From an uncultured Clostridia bacterium (lineage in GTDB: Bacteria > Bacillota > Clostridia > Christensenellales > Borkfalkiaceae), in contig CAKQLR010000028.1 of NCBI GenBank assembly GCA_934254725.1, positions 1 to 25,005 of the forward strand: 25,005 nt of DNA. The letters run 5' to 3'. This document shows, piece by piece, positions 14,718 to 22,528 of the stretch (its first letter is position 1; every line of letters begins with the position of its first letter). Made by a program: the position numbers and the translations under genes. The notes below the pieces were generated by a model, which did no database searches, was not told where the DNA came from, and worked only from the letters and a program-made list of their open reading frames with translations.

Positions 14718-14738
14718 ATTTACAAAAAGGAGCATAAT

Positions 14739-15479
14739 ATGTCAGGTCACAGCAAATGGGCGAACATTAAAAATAAAAAAGCCAAGACCGACGCGGTCAG
14801 AGGTAAAATATTCACTAAAATTGGTAAGGAAATCGCGGTTGCGGCAAAAGCAGGCGCAGACCCCGCTACCAACTCCAAACTTGCCGACGTTATAGCAAAA
14901 GCGAAAGCCGCTAACATGCCTAACGACAATATCGCGCGCGCAATCAAAAAAGCTGCGGGCGAAGGCAGCGCGGTCAATTACGAAACGCTCACTTACGAAG
15001 GCTACGGCGTTGCGGGCAGCGCGGTAATCGTAAAGACCCTTACCGATAACAAGAACAGAACGGTCGGCGACGTTCGCCACGTATTCGATAAGTACGGCGG
15101 TTCGCTCGGCAGCACGGGCAGCGTCTCCTATATGTTTGAGCAAAAGGGCGTTATCGTTGCAGAGAGAACGCTTGAACTTGACGAGGACACGATGATGGAA
15201 ATAGCTTTGGAAGCCGGTGCGGACGACGTTCTGACCGAGGACGATTGCTATACCGTTTATACCAATCCCTCCGACTTCTCCGATGTAAGAAAGTTCCTTG
15301 AAAGCAAGGGCGTAAACTTCATCGAAGCGGACATCGAAATGGTTCCGAACGATTACATCACCCTTGACGAGAAGCAGACGGAAACGTTTATGAAGATGCT
15401 TGACGCGCTTGAAGATAACGACGACGTTCAATCCATTTATCACAACGTAAACCTCCCCGAAGAAGAGGACGAGGACTGA
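14739..15479 (+). CDS. yebC: YebC/TACO1-family protein
   Basis: Cytosolic protein of 246 residues, complete, with the signature N-terminus MSGHSKWANIKNKKAKTDAV and the domain II motif TLTYEGYGVAGSAVIVKTLT. The family was long annotated as transcriptional regulators. Established work on YebC and TACO1 links members to translation of proline-rich stretches, which suits the neighbourhood of translation genes (prfB, tsaD, tRNA-Pro). AAAGGAG lies 7 nt upstream of the start. A near-full-length antisense frame (14742-15494) is a codon-bias shadow. Confidence 0.95.
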   Translation: MSGHSKWANIKNKKAKTDAVRGKIFTKIGKEIAVAAKAGADPATNSKLADVIAKAKAANMPNDNIARAIKKAAGEGSAVNYETLTYEGYGVAGSAVIVKTLTDNKNRTVGDVRHVFDKYGGSLGSTGSVSYMFEQKGVIVAERTLELDEDTMMEIALEAGADDVLTEDDCYTVYTNPSDFSDVRKFLESKGVNFIEADIEMVPNDYITLDEKQTETFMKMLDALEDNDDVQSIYHNVNLPEEEDED

Positions 15480-15499
15480 TTTTTCAATATTCAATTTCT

Positions 15500-15535
15500 A
15501 CGGCATGGATTTTACCCGTGCCGTTTTAATTGTTT
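15500..15535 (+). terminator. Terminator after yebC
   Basis: 9-bp stem ACGGCATGG (15500-15508) / CCGTGCCGT (15516-15524, one G-T wobble) with a 7-nt loop. It is followed by TTTTAATTGTTTT and lies 20 nt beyond the stop codon. Confidence 0.8.
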
Positions 15536-15608
15536 TACGGACATCGAATATAGTTACATAAAAAATGAATAAGCGCCATATAACGCGCAAAAACAAGGAG
15601 ATTTTACT

Positions 15609-16707
15609 ATGATTAAAACCGACCTTTACAGACAGAAAATCAAAGAGCTGTCACAAACCCTGCAAGAAGCAGGGTACTCTCTTTGACTTGGACAAGCAGA
15701 GAGAAGAACTGAAAAAACTGGAAGCCGAACAGGAACTGCCAGAAGTATGGCAGGACCTTGAAAAGAGCAAGCAGATAGCAAGGAAGATTTCTTCCATAAG
15801 AAACAAGGTCTCCGCTTTCGACAAGGCGCAAAAGGCAATAGACGACACCCTCGAGGTGGTTAACCTTGCCGAAGAAGAAAACGACGAAAGCCTGTTCGAC
15901 GACATCGAAAAAGAAATAAACGAAGCCGAAAAAGACATAGAAGAAATGAGGCTTCAGACGCTTTTCCGCGGCAAATACGACTCGCTTAACGCGATAATAA
16001 CGTTGCATGCGGGCGCGGGCGGCACCGAGGCGTGCGACTGGGTTTCCATGCTTTACCGTATGTACATGCGCTACGGCGAAAGACACGACTTCAAGGTGAC
16101 CGAGCTTGACAGGCTGGACGGCGACGAAGCGGGCATTAAGAGCGCGACCCTGAGAATCGAGGGAGATAACGCTTACGGCTATCTTAAAAGCGAAAAAGGC
16201 GTTCACAGACTCGTTAGAATTTCCCCGTTCGACGCCAACGCGAGGAGACATACCTCCTTCGCCTCTATCGAAGTAATGCCTGAAATCGAAGACACGGAAG
16301 AGATAAAAATCAACCCCGAGGATTTAAAAGTAGATACTTACAGAAGCAGCGGCGCGGGCGGACAGCATGTCAATAAAACGGAGTCTGCAATAAGAATTAC
16401 CCATATTCCTACCGGCATAATCGTGGCTTGCCAGAACGAACGCAGTCAGGTTCAGAACAGAGAGCAGGCAATGAAGATGCTTATGAGCAAACTCGTCGAG
16501 CTTAAAGAAAGCGAAATGATGAAAGAAGCTCAGGAAATCAAGGGCGAAATGAAAAAAATCGAATGGGGCAGCCAGATACGAAGTTACGTTTTCTGCCCGT
16601 ATACCATGGTTAAAGACCACCGCACGGGTTGCGAAACGGGTAATATCACCGCGGTTATGGACGGCGATCTGGACGCATTTATAATTGATTATCTCAAGAA
16701 ATCATAA
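15609..16707 (+). CDS. prfB: Peptide chain release factor 2, programmed +1 frameshift
   Basis: RF2 recognises UAA/UGA and triggers peptide release. Translation starts at ATG 15609 (AAGGAG 8 nt upstream) and reads 25 codons to CTT (15681-15683), followed by in-frame TGA (15684-15686). Skipping one base gives GAC TTG GAC and the main frame to 16707, 365 residues in total, the usual RF2 length. Visible motifs are the anticodon-like SPF in VRISPFDANARR and the catalytic GGQ in SSGAGGQHVNKTES. Low RF2 lets UGA stall and shift, so RF2 controls its own synthesis. The slippery CTTTGAC is present. The internal SD-like AGGG (15671-15674) is 6 nt from CTT, farther than the 3 nt in E. coli. A gene model starting at 15688 would miss the N-terminus. 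Confidence 0.96.
15671..15687 (+). promoter_or_regulatory. Programmed +1 frameshift site of prfB
   Basis: AGGG (15671-15674), spacer TACTCT, then CTT TGA C (15681-15687). CTT is in the P site when TGA stalls. The +1 reading continues with GAC. Confidence 0.9.
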
Positions 16708-16735
16708 GACGGTTCCGATACCCATGCAGTGTAAT

Positions 16736-17764
16736 ATGATTAACCGAAAAGAAATTAAAAAGGACGCGGTGATACTTGCGATAGAGTCCTCCTGCGACGA
16801 AACCGCCGCAGCCGTTATCAGAGGCGGCAGGGAAATTCTCTCCAACGAGATTATGTCGTCGTGTACCGAACACGTAAAATTCGGCGGGGTCGTGCCGGAA
16901 ATTGCTTCGCGGGCGCACACCCTTGCAATATCGAAAGTGGTCGATTCCGCTTTGAAAAAGGCGGAATTTACCCTCAACGAGCTTGACGCGATCGCCGTTA
17001 CGTACGGTGCGGGTTTGCTCGGCGCGCTTCTCGTGGGGGTGTCATACGCCAAGGCGCTTTCGTACGCGAGCGGGGTTCCGCTACTGCCCGTAAGTCACAT
17101 TCGCGGGCACATTGCGGCGTGCTATCTTAACAGACCGGAGCTTACTCCCCCGTTTGTCAGCCTGCTCGCAAGCGGCGGACACACCGCTGTTATTTACGTT
17201 AAAGATTATAACGATTTTGAAATTCTGGGGCAAACGCTCGATGACGCCGTAGGCGAGGCGTTCGACAAAGTTGCACGAGTGCTTTCTCTTGATTACCCCG
17301 GCGGGCCGAACATAGAAAGGCTTGCAAAAGAGGGCGAAAACAACATTAAATTTCCGCCCATGCTTAAAGGCGAAAAGAACTTCGATTTCTCTTACAGCGG
17401 GCTGAAAACCGCGGTCATCAATTACATTCACACCAAAGAGCAGAAAGGCGAAAGCGTAAACAGGGCGGACGTGGCGTGTTCTTTCCAATGCGCCGCCGTT
17501 GACGTGCTGGTCAATAAAACGATTGCCGCGGCTAAATTGAAAGGAGTAAAAACGATTGCCGCCGGCGGTGGCGTTGTTGCTAACGGATACCTTCGGGAAA
17601 AGCTTACGGAGGAGTGCAAAAAAAGGGATATTTCGCTGTACCTGCCGGAGCGCGGACTATGCACGGATAACGCCGCCATGATAGGAGCGGAAGGGTATAT
17701 CCGCTACCAAAACGGAGATTTTGCGGACATGCGGCTTAATGCGGAAGCTCAGGTGGAGCTGTAA
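16736..17764 (+). CDS. tsaD: tRNA N6-adenosine threonylcarbamoyltransferase TsaD
   Basis: Transfers the threonylcarbamoyl group to A37 of ANN-decoding tRNAs (t6A), working with TsaB and TsaE. It is a complete ASKHA-fold protein with LAIESSCDETAAAV at the N-terminus, the metal-binding HIRGH, LLASGGHTAVI, DDAVGEAFDKVARVL, PGGPNIERLA, FDFSYSGLKTAV, GGGVVANGYLRE and CTDNAAMIGAEGY. The start is uncertain. ATG 16736 gives 342 residues but has no clear RBS, and neither does ATG 16724. GTG 16769 has AAAAAGGA about 4 nt upstream and would begin directly with the conserved ILAIESSCDE. The gene follows prfB by about 28 nt with no terminator between, so the two are probably cotranscribed. tsaB, tsaE and rimI are not next to it. 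Confidence 0.95.
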   Translation: MINRKEIKKDAVILAIESSCDETAAAVIRGGREILSNEIMSSCTEHVKFGGVVPEIASRAHTLAISKVVDSALKKAEFTLNELDAIAVTYGAGLLGALLVGVSYAKALSYASGVPLLPVSHIRGHIAACYLNRPELTPPFVSLLASGGHTAVIYVKDYNDFEILGQTLDDAVGEAFDKVARVLSLDYPGGPNIERLAKEGENNIKFPPMLKGEKNFDFSYSGLKTAVINYIHTKEQKGESVNRADVACSFQCAAVDVLVNKTIAAAKLKGVKTIAAGGGVVANGYLREKLTEECKKRDISLYLPERGLCTDNAAMIGAEGYIRYQNGDFADMRLNAEAQVEL

Positions 17765-17821
17765 CGCAAAAACGTTTTTGTTAAAAAAATTTGTTATTGT
17801 TTGAAAAACAAATAAAAACGT

Positions 17822-17850
17822 TTGCTTTTTTTTGAAAAATGCTGTATAGT
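17822..17850 (+). promoter_or_regulatory. Promoter of the tRNA-Pro gene
   Basis: TTGCTT (17822-17827), a 17-nt spacer and TATAGT (17845-17850), in an A/T-rich stretch. The start is ~63 nt before the tRNA. The leader contains a small hairpin GCTTTCC/GGAAAGC. Confidence 0.65.
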
Positions 17851-17919
17851 ATTAAGGCTGAATAAGTGTGGCTTTCCGCCCGAGGAAAGCGATATCCTCT
17901 TCTTCGGCTGAAATACTTT

Positions 17920-17996
17920 CGAGGTGTAGCGCAGTTTGGTAGCGCGCTTGGTTCGGGACCAAGAGGTCGTGAGTTCGAGTCTCGTCACCTCGACCA
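17920..17996 (+). tRNA. tRNA-Pro (anticodon CGG)
   Basis: Complete 77-nt cloverleaf. The acceptor stem is CGAGGTG/CACCTCG with the C1-G72 pair typical of bacterial tRNA-Pro. The D arm is GCGC..GCGC. The anticodon stem is CTTGG/CCAAG with loop TTCGGGA, giving anticodon CGG at 17954-17956. The T loop is TTCGAGT. The 3' CCA is encoded (17994-17996). It decodes CCG. Confidence 0.96.
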
Positions 17997-18020
17997 GCGG
18001 CAATGTGCCGCGGCAAATTT

Positions 18021-18053
18021 AAGTAGCAGTTTCTCTCTGCTACTTATTTTTTT
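18021..18053 (+). terminator. Terminator after tRNA-Pro
   Basis: Perfect 9-bp stem AAGTAGCAG / CTGCTACTT, loop TTTCTCT, followed by A and seven T residues. Confidence 0.9.
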
Positions 18054-18220
18054 ATACAAAAAACATCGCAAACCGCTTTGCAACACGAGAAGCCTCCGCT
18101 TTTTTATACGTAAAACCAACATAAGCGGTATTGCCCTACCTTCTCAACAAATCTTCTCATTTTTTTATCCGAAAGTCCTGAAAGTTTATAAAAAATTTTC
18201 AAAAAAGCCTTGCTAAAAAA

Positions 18221-18249
18221 TTGCCTTTTTTCTGCAAACAACGTATAAT
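18221..18249 (+). promoter_or_regulatory. Promoter of the MATE transporter gene
   Basis: TTGCCT (18221-18226), a 17-nt spacer and TATAAT (18244-18249). The start is about 25 nt before ATG 18282. Confidence 0.75.
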
Positions 18250-18281
18250 ATAGCCGATTTTTTTCAAAAGAGGTTTTTTCT

Positions 18282-19829
18282 ATGTGCGATACGGAAAAAA
18301 GGAACGGCGGAAACGGCACGTCACGCATAAAAAAAGAAGGATTTTTCCGTCGGCTTTCCCACCCTGCAGATCTTACAAAAGGCACGCCGTGGAAAGTAAT
18401 TCTTTTATATGCCGCGCCTATCATGCTCTCATATTTTCTGCAACAGATTTACGTGCTGACCGATGCGATTATCTGCGGGCAAGTGCTTTCTGCCGAGCAG
18501 GTGGCGGGGGTGAACGATACCTTTCCCCTTACTTTTATTTTCCTCCAGTTTGCATTCGGTTGTACGGCGGGCTTCAGCGTAATCACGGCGAATATGGTCG
18601 GCAGAAACGATAAAACGGGCACGCGGCAATCATTCGTTACGCAAATTTACCTTTCGATTGTTATTTCCGCGGCTCTTACGGCAATTTCAATTCCCTGTCT
18701 GCCGGCGTTGCTGAGATTGATAAACGTTACCCCTCAGAATAAAGAAGTTTACGACGCCGCATACTCCTATTGTTTCATTATATTTATAGGTATTCTGGCG
18801 CAAATGGGCTATAACTTCATTTGCGGAGTACTCCGCGCGTACGGAGATTCCGTTACTCCTCTTATATTTCTTGTTATTTCCACAGCGCTTAACGTAGGGC
18901 TTGACCTGCTGTTTTTGATTTGCCTGAAAAAAGGACCTGCGGGTGCGGCTATCGCCACGGTTCTCGCACAGCTTATCAGTTTCGTGCTGTGCACCGCGTA
19001 CACGTTTGTAAAATATAAAGATCTGCGATTGAAAAAAGAAGACTGGAAAGTCCCTGCAAGCGCGTTTTTACAGCACCTTAAACAGGGTGTGCCGCTCGGT
19101 TTGCAGTTTTCCGTCCTGGCGGTCGGGGTCATAGTAATGCAGGGCGCGGCGGTGAAATTCGACGTCGGCGCGGACGGCACAATGACGGCGGGAACGCCTG
19201 CTCAGAACGGCTACGGCGCGGCTACGAAACTTATCAATTTTTTAATGGCGTTTTACTGCGGGCTCGGTTCTGCAATTCTCGGCTATAACGCGCAGAATTA
19301 CGGAAACGGAAATTACCTACGGATAAAAAAAGGCACGCTTCAGGCACTTTTAATCATGCTTGCCATTACCGTGTTTTGTTTTGCCGCGGGCATGCTGCTT
19401 TCAATTGGCGGCGCATACCAGTATATTTTCATGAGCGAAGATAAAATTTCCGCAGAATCCATCAGCTTCGGCAACACGTATATTTACGTGGATATTTCGC
19501 TGTATTTCATTCTCGGCTTTCTTCTCGTGGTGCGCAGCGCGGTACAGGGCATATGTAAGCCGTCGTACGTGCTCGGGGCGGGCGCGACGGAACTTGTCGC
19601 AAGGGTTCTCGCCTGCGCGTTTCTGCCCGTCATCGTCAACGGCGGAGCGATTACTTCGTCCGCTTCTCACGCTGCGTTCGTGGCGCTTTGTTTCGGCGAT
19701 CCTTTTGCCTGGTTTACGGCTTCGGTACTGCTTACCGTGCCTTTTGTTAAGTACATTCTGCAAATGAAATACAAAACAAACGGAACGGCTTTTGCCGAAA
19801 AAACTTATTCGGGAAAAGCCGAAAACTAA
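18282..19829 (+). CDS. MATE-family multidrug/toxin extrusion transporter
   Basis: Inner-membrane cation antiporter of the MATE family (NorM/DinF-like), expected to export toxic organic cations or other small molecules using Na+ or H+. The protein has 515 residues, somewhat longer than the ~450 common in the family because of a ~30-residue charged N-terminus. After that comes the family start TKGTPWKVILLYAAPIMLSY, followed by alternating hydrophobic helices consistent with 12 transmembrane segments in two halves. Family-like segments include FLQQIYVLTDAIICGQ, the internal GVLRAYGDSVTPL, and its counterpart VRSAVQGICKPSYVLGA in the second half. AAAAGAGG lies 8 nt upstream of ATG 18282. It appears monocistronic, with its own promoter and a terminator 70 nt downstream. 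The substrate cannot be inferred. Confidence 0.93.
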   Translation: MCDTEKRNGGNGTSRIKKEGFFRRLSHPADLTKGTPWKVILLYAAPIMLSYFLQQIYVLTDAIICGQVLSAEQVAGVNDTFPLTFIFLQFAFGCTAGFSVITANMVGRNDKTGTRQSFVTQIYLSIVISAALTAISIPCLPALLRLINVTPQNKEVYDAAYSYCFIIFIGILAQMGYNFICGVLRAYGDSVTPLIFLVISTALNVGLDLLFLICLKKGPAGAAIATVLAQLISFVLCTAYTFVKYKDLRLKKEDWKVPASAFLQHLKQGVPLGLQFSVLAVGVIVMQGAAVKFDVGADGTMTAGTPAQNGYGAATKLINFLMAFYCGLGSAILGYNAQNYGNGNYLRIKKGTLQALLIMLAITVFCFAAGMLLSIGGAYQYIFMSEDKISAESISFGNTYIYVDISLYFILGFLLVVRSAVQGICKPSYVLGAGATELVARVLACAFLPVIVNGGAITSSASHAAFVALCFGDPFAWFTASVLLTVPFVKYILQMKYKTNGTAFAEKTYSGKAEN

Positions 19830-19874
19830 AAAAACTCAGTCAAATATATGTATGCCTGAATAATCTTTTAAAAC

Positions 19875-19960
19875 GGCGAAAGCTATCGCAAAGCATAAGA
19901 AAATGGGATTTTCGATTACCGAAAATCCCATTTTTTCTTAGTTACTGTTTTATGTATTTT
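19875..19960. repeat. Dispersed repeat, downstream-flank block, copy B
   Basis: Counterpart of 9553-9648, with the same CGAAAGCT..CGCA.AGCATA, GGATTTTCG-ATTAC-CGAAAATCC and ACTGTTTTATGTATTT. It lies directly downstream of the stop codon of the collagen/LRR gene, just as copy A lies downstream of the decayed LRR gene. Confidence 0.85.
19896..19940. terminator. Bidirectional terminator between the MATE and collagen/LRR genes
   Basis: Near-perfect ~19-bp stem TAAGAAAATGGGATTTTCG / CGAAAATCCCATTTTTTCTTA with loop ATTAC. There is a T-run on the right arm and an A-run on the left, so it should stop transcription of both convergent genes. Confidence 0.88.
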
Positions 19961-19968
19961 TAAAGGTT

Positions 19969-22152
19969 TTACTCTTCTGTAACAGTGCCGTCAGCGCAAT
20001 TTACGGTACTGGTAACACCGTAACTTTTCCAATTAGTTCCTTTCGTAATAGTAGCCCACTTTGCCGTAGTTCCGCTGTAATTTATTGTGTTTAAATTTGC
20101 ACAATTGTTAAAAGCATTTTCATTTATTGTTGTCACATTTGCACCTAAAGTAACTATTTTAAGGTTCGAACAATAATAGAAAGCTCGTGTTCCTACCGTT
20201 TTAACACCGACACCGATATCGACTTTTTCAATATTAGTCCACTGAAATGCATAATTGCCAAGACTTGTAACGCTATCGGGTATAGTAACGGTGCCCGCAA
20301 GATTTGAGCAACTTGAAAAAGCTTTTTCGCCTATAGAAGTAAGCTTTGTACATACCGAAAGATCAATGCTTGTAATACCGCTACATTCGTAGAATGCATA
20401 CCAATCAATAGTTGTTAAACTCTTCGGGAAAGTAACGCTTGTAAGTGCTGTATGGTGAGCAAAAGCAAAATAGTCTATAGTTGTAACACCCTCGGGAATT
20501 TCGGCGGTTTCTACATTCAAACCAAAAACTACCGTGGTACCGTCCATAATCAAACAGTTGCCATCCATTTTTAAATGAGTGTTTCCTTCCGCTACCTTAA
20601 TCTCGGTAATACTTATACCGTTATAAATGGTAGAGGTATACTGACCTTGAAAAACAGTTGAAGATATTTTTTCAACATTTTCACCGATAGTAACGCTGTT
20701 AAGATTTTTACATTCACCAAAAGCTAAATTGTCTACTTTTTTTGCACCGATATATACAGACGTAAGTGCCGTGCAGCCAAAAAATGCAGCGCCGTTAACC
20801 ATTGTAACGCTATCGGGTATGGAAACAGACGTAAGTGCCGTGCAACCATTGAATGCACTACCACCGATTTCGTAAAGCCCTTCCGGAAGCGCAATGCTTG
20901 TAAGAGCTGTACAGCCTTGGAACGCATTACTCCAAATAGTAGCGAGATTTTTCGGGAAAACAACGTTTGTAAGGCTTGTGCAATTTCGAAACGCACCCAA
21001 AGCAATTTCAGTAACTGTATTCGGAATGAATACGCTTGTTATATTCGTTCCTTTAAAAGCATACTCATCAATATATGTAACATCATATGCTACGTCATCT
21101 ACAATGTATTTTTTTGCTATAATTATATCTGTATCGGTTGCCGTTCCTAAACCCTTAACCCACGCGGTTGTTTCATCGTACGCTTCATATTCCAAGCCTT
21201 CAGTGGCTTCAAAATAATCGCACTCGGTGCACGCGTGGTCTACCATGTTGTGTTCGGCATAATCTTTCACCGGCAATTCATTTTTGTGGTTGCAGCTCGG
21301 TGCATGCCAGTGGTGAGTTTCGTTATAACTCCATTCTTCCGAATACGCGTGAACTACCAGTTGGTTGCCGTCTGCTCCGAGATAAGGAATTCTGTTTTCT
21401 GCGTCATCCGCTGTTGTTCCGTCAGTGTATTCAACTACAAATTGAATATAATATGCACAATCTTCTATTACGATTTTCGTTGTAACTTTCTTTATGCCAA
21501 CGCCGGTGTCACCCTTGTCTCCCTTAGCGCCATCTGTACCATTTGTACCGTCTTTACCAGGATCACCTTTATCACCTTTCTCTCCCTGGGCGCCAGTAGC
21601 TCCGGTATCACCTTTCTCGCCTTTATCACCTTTCTCACCTTGAGGACCTTGTGCTCCGGTATCACCCTTTTCACCTTGGGGGCCTTGAGCACCAGTATCA
21701 CCCTTTTCACCTTGGGGGCCTTGAGCACCAGTATCACCCTTTTCGCCTTTATCACCCTGAGGGCCTTGTTCTCCGGTATCACCTTTTTCGCCTTGCTCGC
21801 CTTGAGGACCCTGAGCGCCGTCTTTTCCGTCTACACCGTCTTTTCCATCCACGCCGTCTTTACCTGCAGCTCCGGTATCTCCTTTCTCACCTTTTTCGCC
21901 CTGAGGTCCTTGAGCGCCCGTAGCTCCGGTGTCGCCCTTGTCACCTTTTTCACCCTTTATCCAGGCAAGAAAGTCTTCCTCCGTACCCTCGCCGCCGTTT
22001 TCAAGCCAAAGCTCATAAGCGGACTTGCCGTCTTTGCCTTCATCCGGCGTGAGATAAATTTCACACGAACCGAAGAACAACGTTACCGAACATATGAGCA
22101 TCGTCATAAGTACGGCGATTAAAACATGCCTTAATGATTTTTGCGATTTCAT
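19969..22152 (-). CDS. Putative lipoprotein with collagen-like stalk and BspA-type LRR_5 domain
   Basis: 727-residue surface protein. Residues 1-29 are a signal peptide (KSQKSLRH then a hydrophobic core) ending LFFGSC, so Cys30 may be a lipidated anchor, although Phe at -3 is unusual for a lipobox. Residues ~40-66 (GKSAYELWLENGGEGTEEDF) are a linker often seen before collagen repeats. Residues 67-216 are 50 uninterrupted Gly-X-Y triplets rich in GEKGDTG, predicted to trimerise as a triple helix. Residues ~277-311 are Cys/His-rich (THHWHAPSCNH, HACTEC), a possible zinc-binding knot. Residues ~340-727 are LRR_5 repeats (CTALTSVSIPDSV type) ending NCADGTVTEE. No LPxTG motif is present. The start has GGAGG 8 nt upstream. 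Likely an exposed adhesin or host/glycan-binding protein; the ligand is unknown. A C-terminal relative is decayed at 9688-9905. Confidence 0.9.
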   Translation of the reverse strand: MKSQKSLRHVLIAVLMTMLICSVTLFFGSCEIYLTPDEGKDGKSAYELWLENGGEGTEEDFLAWIKGEKGDKGDTGATGAQGPQGEKGEKGDTGAAGKDGVDGKDGVDGKDGAQGPQGEQGEKGDTGEQGPQGDKGEKGDTGAQGPQGEKGDTGAQGPQGEKGDTGAQGPQGEKGDKGEKGDTGATGAQGEKGDKGDPGKDGTNGTDGAKGDKGDTGVGIKKVTTKIVIEDCAYYIQFVVEYTDGTTADDAENRIPYLGADGNQLVVHAYSEEWSYNETHHWHAPSCNHKNELPVKDYAEHNMVDHACTECDYFEATEGLEYEAYDETTAWVKGLGTATDTDIIIAKKYIVDDVAYDVTYIDEYAFKGTNITSVFIPNTVTEIALGAFRNCTSLTNVVFPKNLATIWSNAFQGCTALTSIALPEGLYEIGGSAFNGCTALTSVSIPDSVTMVNGAAFFGCTALTSVYIGAKKVDNLAFGECKNLNSVTIGENVEKISSTVFQGQYTSTIYNGISITEIKVAEGNTHLKMDGNCLIMDGTTVVFGLNVETAEIPEGVTTIDYFAFAHHTALTSVTFPKSLTTIDWYAFYECSGITSIDLSVCTKLTSIGEKAFSSCSNLAGTVTIPDSVTSLGNYAFQWTNIEKVDIGVGVKTVGTRAFYYCSNLKIVTLGANVTTINENAFNNCANLNTINYSGTTAKWATITKGTNWKSYGVTSTVNCADGTVTEE
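21640..21760 (-). repeat. 36-bp tandem repeats inside the collagen-like coding region
   Basis: CCTTGAGCACCAGTATCACC begins at 21683 and 21719, and a close variant (CCTTGTGCTCCGGTATCACC) at 21647. The 36-bp period encodes the 12-residue unit GDTGAQGPQGEK. Such identical units favour slippage or recombination, so the stalk length probably varies between strains. Confidence 0.9.
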
Positions 22153-22227
22153 TACAGAATGCCTCCGAAAAAAATTTTTACGGGTTGCTAAATTATTGAG
22201 TTACAACCCATATATTCCTGTGGCATT

Positions 22228-22233
22228 ATTATA
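22228..22233 (-). promoter_or_regulatory. Possible -10 box of the collagen/LRR gene
   Basis: TATAAT on the minus strand 76 nt upstream of ATG 22152. No good -35 hexamer is found at 17 nt (CAATAG is there). This is the only convincing -10 between the upstream hairpin block and the start codon. Confidence 0.45.
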
Positions 22234-22262
22234 CAACACGAAACACGGCGCTATTGTGTGCA

Positions 22263-22352
22263 AAAAAAAAAAACGGCGTGCCGTTTTAATGACAACACCG
22301 TGATACCCTTAAAACCTTTGAAAAAGCGATTTTCAACAACTTATTTCGCTTA
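22263..22352. repeat. Dispersed repeat, upstream-flank block, copy B
   Basis: Counterpart of 9906-9995. It contains AAAACGGCGTGCCGTTTTAA, then ATACCCTTAAAACC, then GATTTTC, then TATAAAA, in the same order and spacing. On the minus strand the ACGG-CCGT hairpin is followed by about 12 T residues, so it can act as a terminator about 110 nt upstream of the collagen/LRR start codon. Here the positions matching the thrS promoter read TTGAAA and TTATTT, so that promoter is not intact. Confidence 0.85.
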
Positions 22353-22374
22353 TAAAATGCTTTATATTTTTCAT

Positions 22375-22412
22375 AAAAAATACGAGAATCGGATTTATTC
22401 CCGATCCCCGTA
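22375..22412 (-). terminator. Minus-strand terminator downstream of the recombinase gene
   Basis: On the minus strand, stem TACGGGGATCGG / CCGATTCTCGTA (12 bp, two wobbles) with an 8-nt loop followed by TTTTTT. It would end the recombinase transcript before the collagen/LRR gene. Confidence 0.7.
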
Positions 22413-22497
22413 CTGTTTCGTATGACAAAAAGTAAAGTATACTTTTGCCATTTTGTTTTGCAAAGAATGCGCTATGATACTTAATCTTGGGGAATAT

Positions 22498-22528
22498 GAG
22501 TAAATCGGCATATTTTACCGATTTACTC
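22498..22528. repeat. Perfect inverted repeat next to the recombinase stop codon
   Basis: GAGTAAATCGG / CCGATTTACTC, an 11-bp perfect stem with a 9-nt loop, extended by GGGG/CCCC across a symmetric internal loop (~22489-22537). It lies 15 nt beyond the recombinase stop. It could be a terminator-like hairpin or part of the element end. Confidence 0.7.

Noticed and set aside
14742..15494. 250-codon frame antisense to yebC
   Set aside because: Shadow frame; yebC is unmistakable and has a good RBS.
15530..15559. Possible prfB promoter TTGTTT / TTACAT
   Set aside because: 18-nt spacing with weak hexamers overlapping the yebC terminator T-tract; not convincing enough to list.
21640..21960. Possible CRISPR array from the regular repeats
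   Set aside because: The 36-bp periodicity is the coding sequence of Gly-X-Y repeats, with no unique spacers between repeats.
21235..22122. 295-codon plus-strand frame antisense to the collagen-like region
   Set aside because: An open antisense frame is expected opposite Gly-X-Y repeats, and its product is a low-complexity Thr/Leu/Phe repeat.
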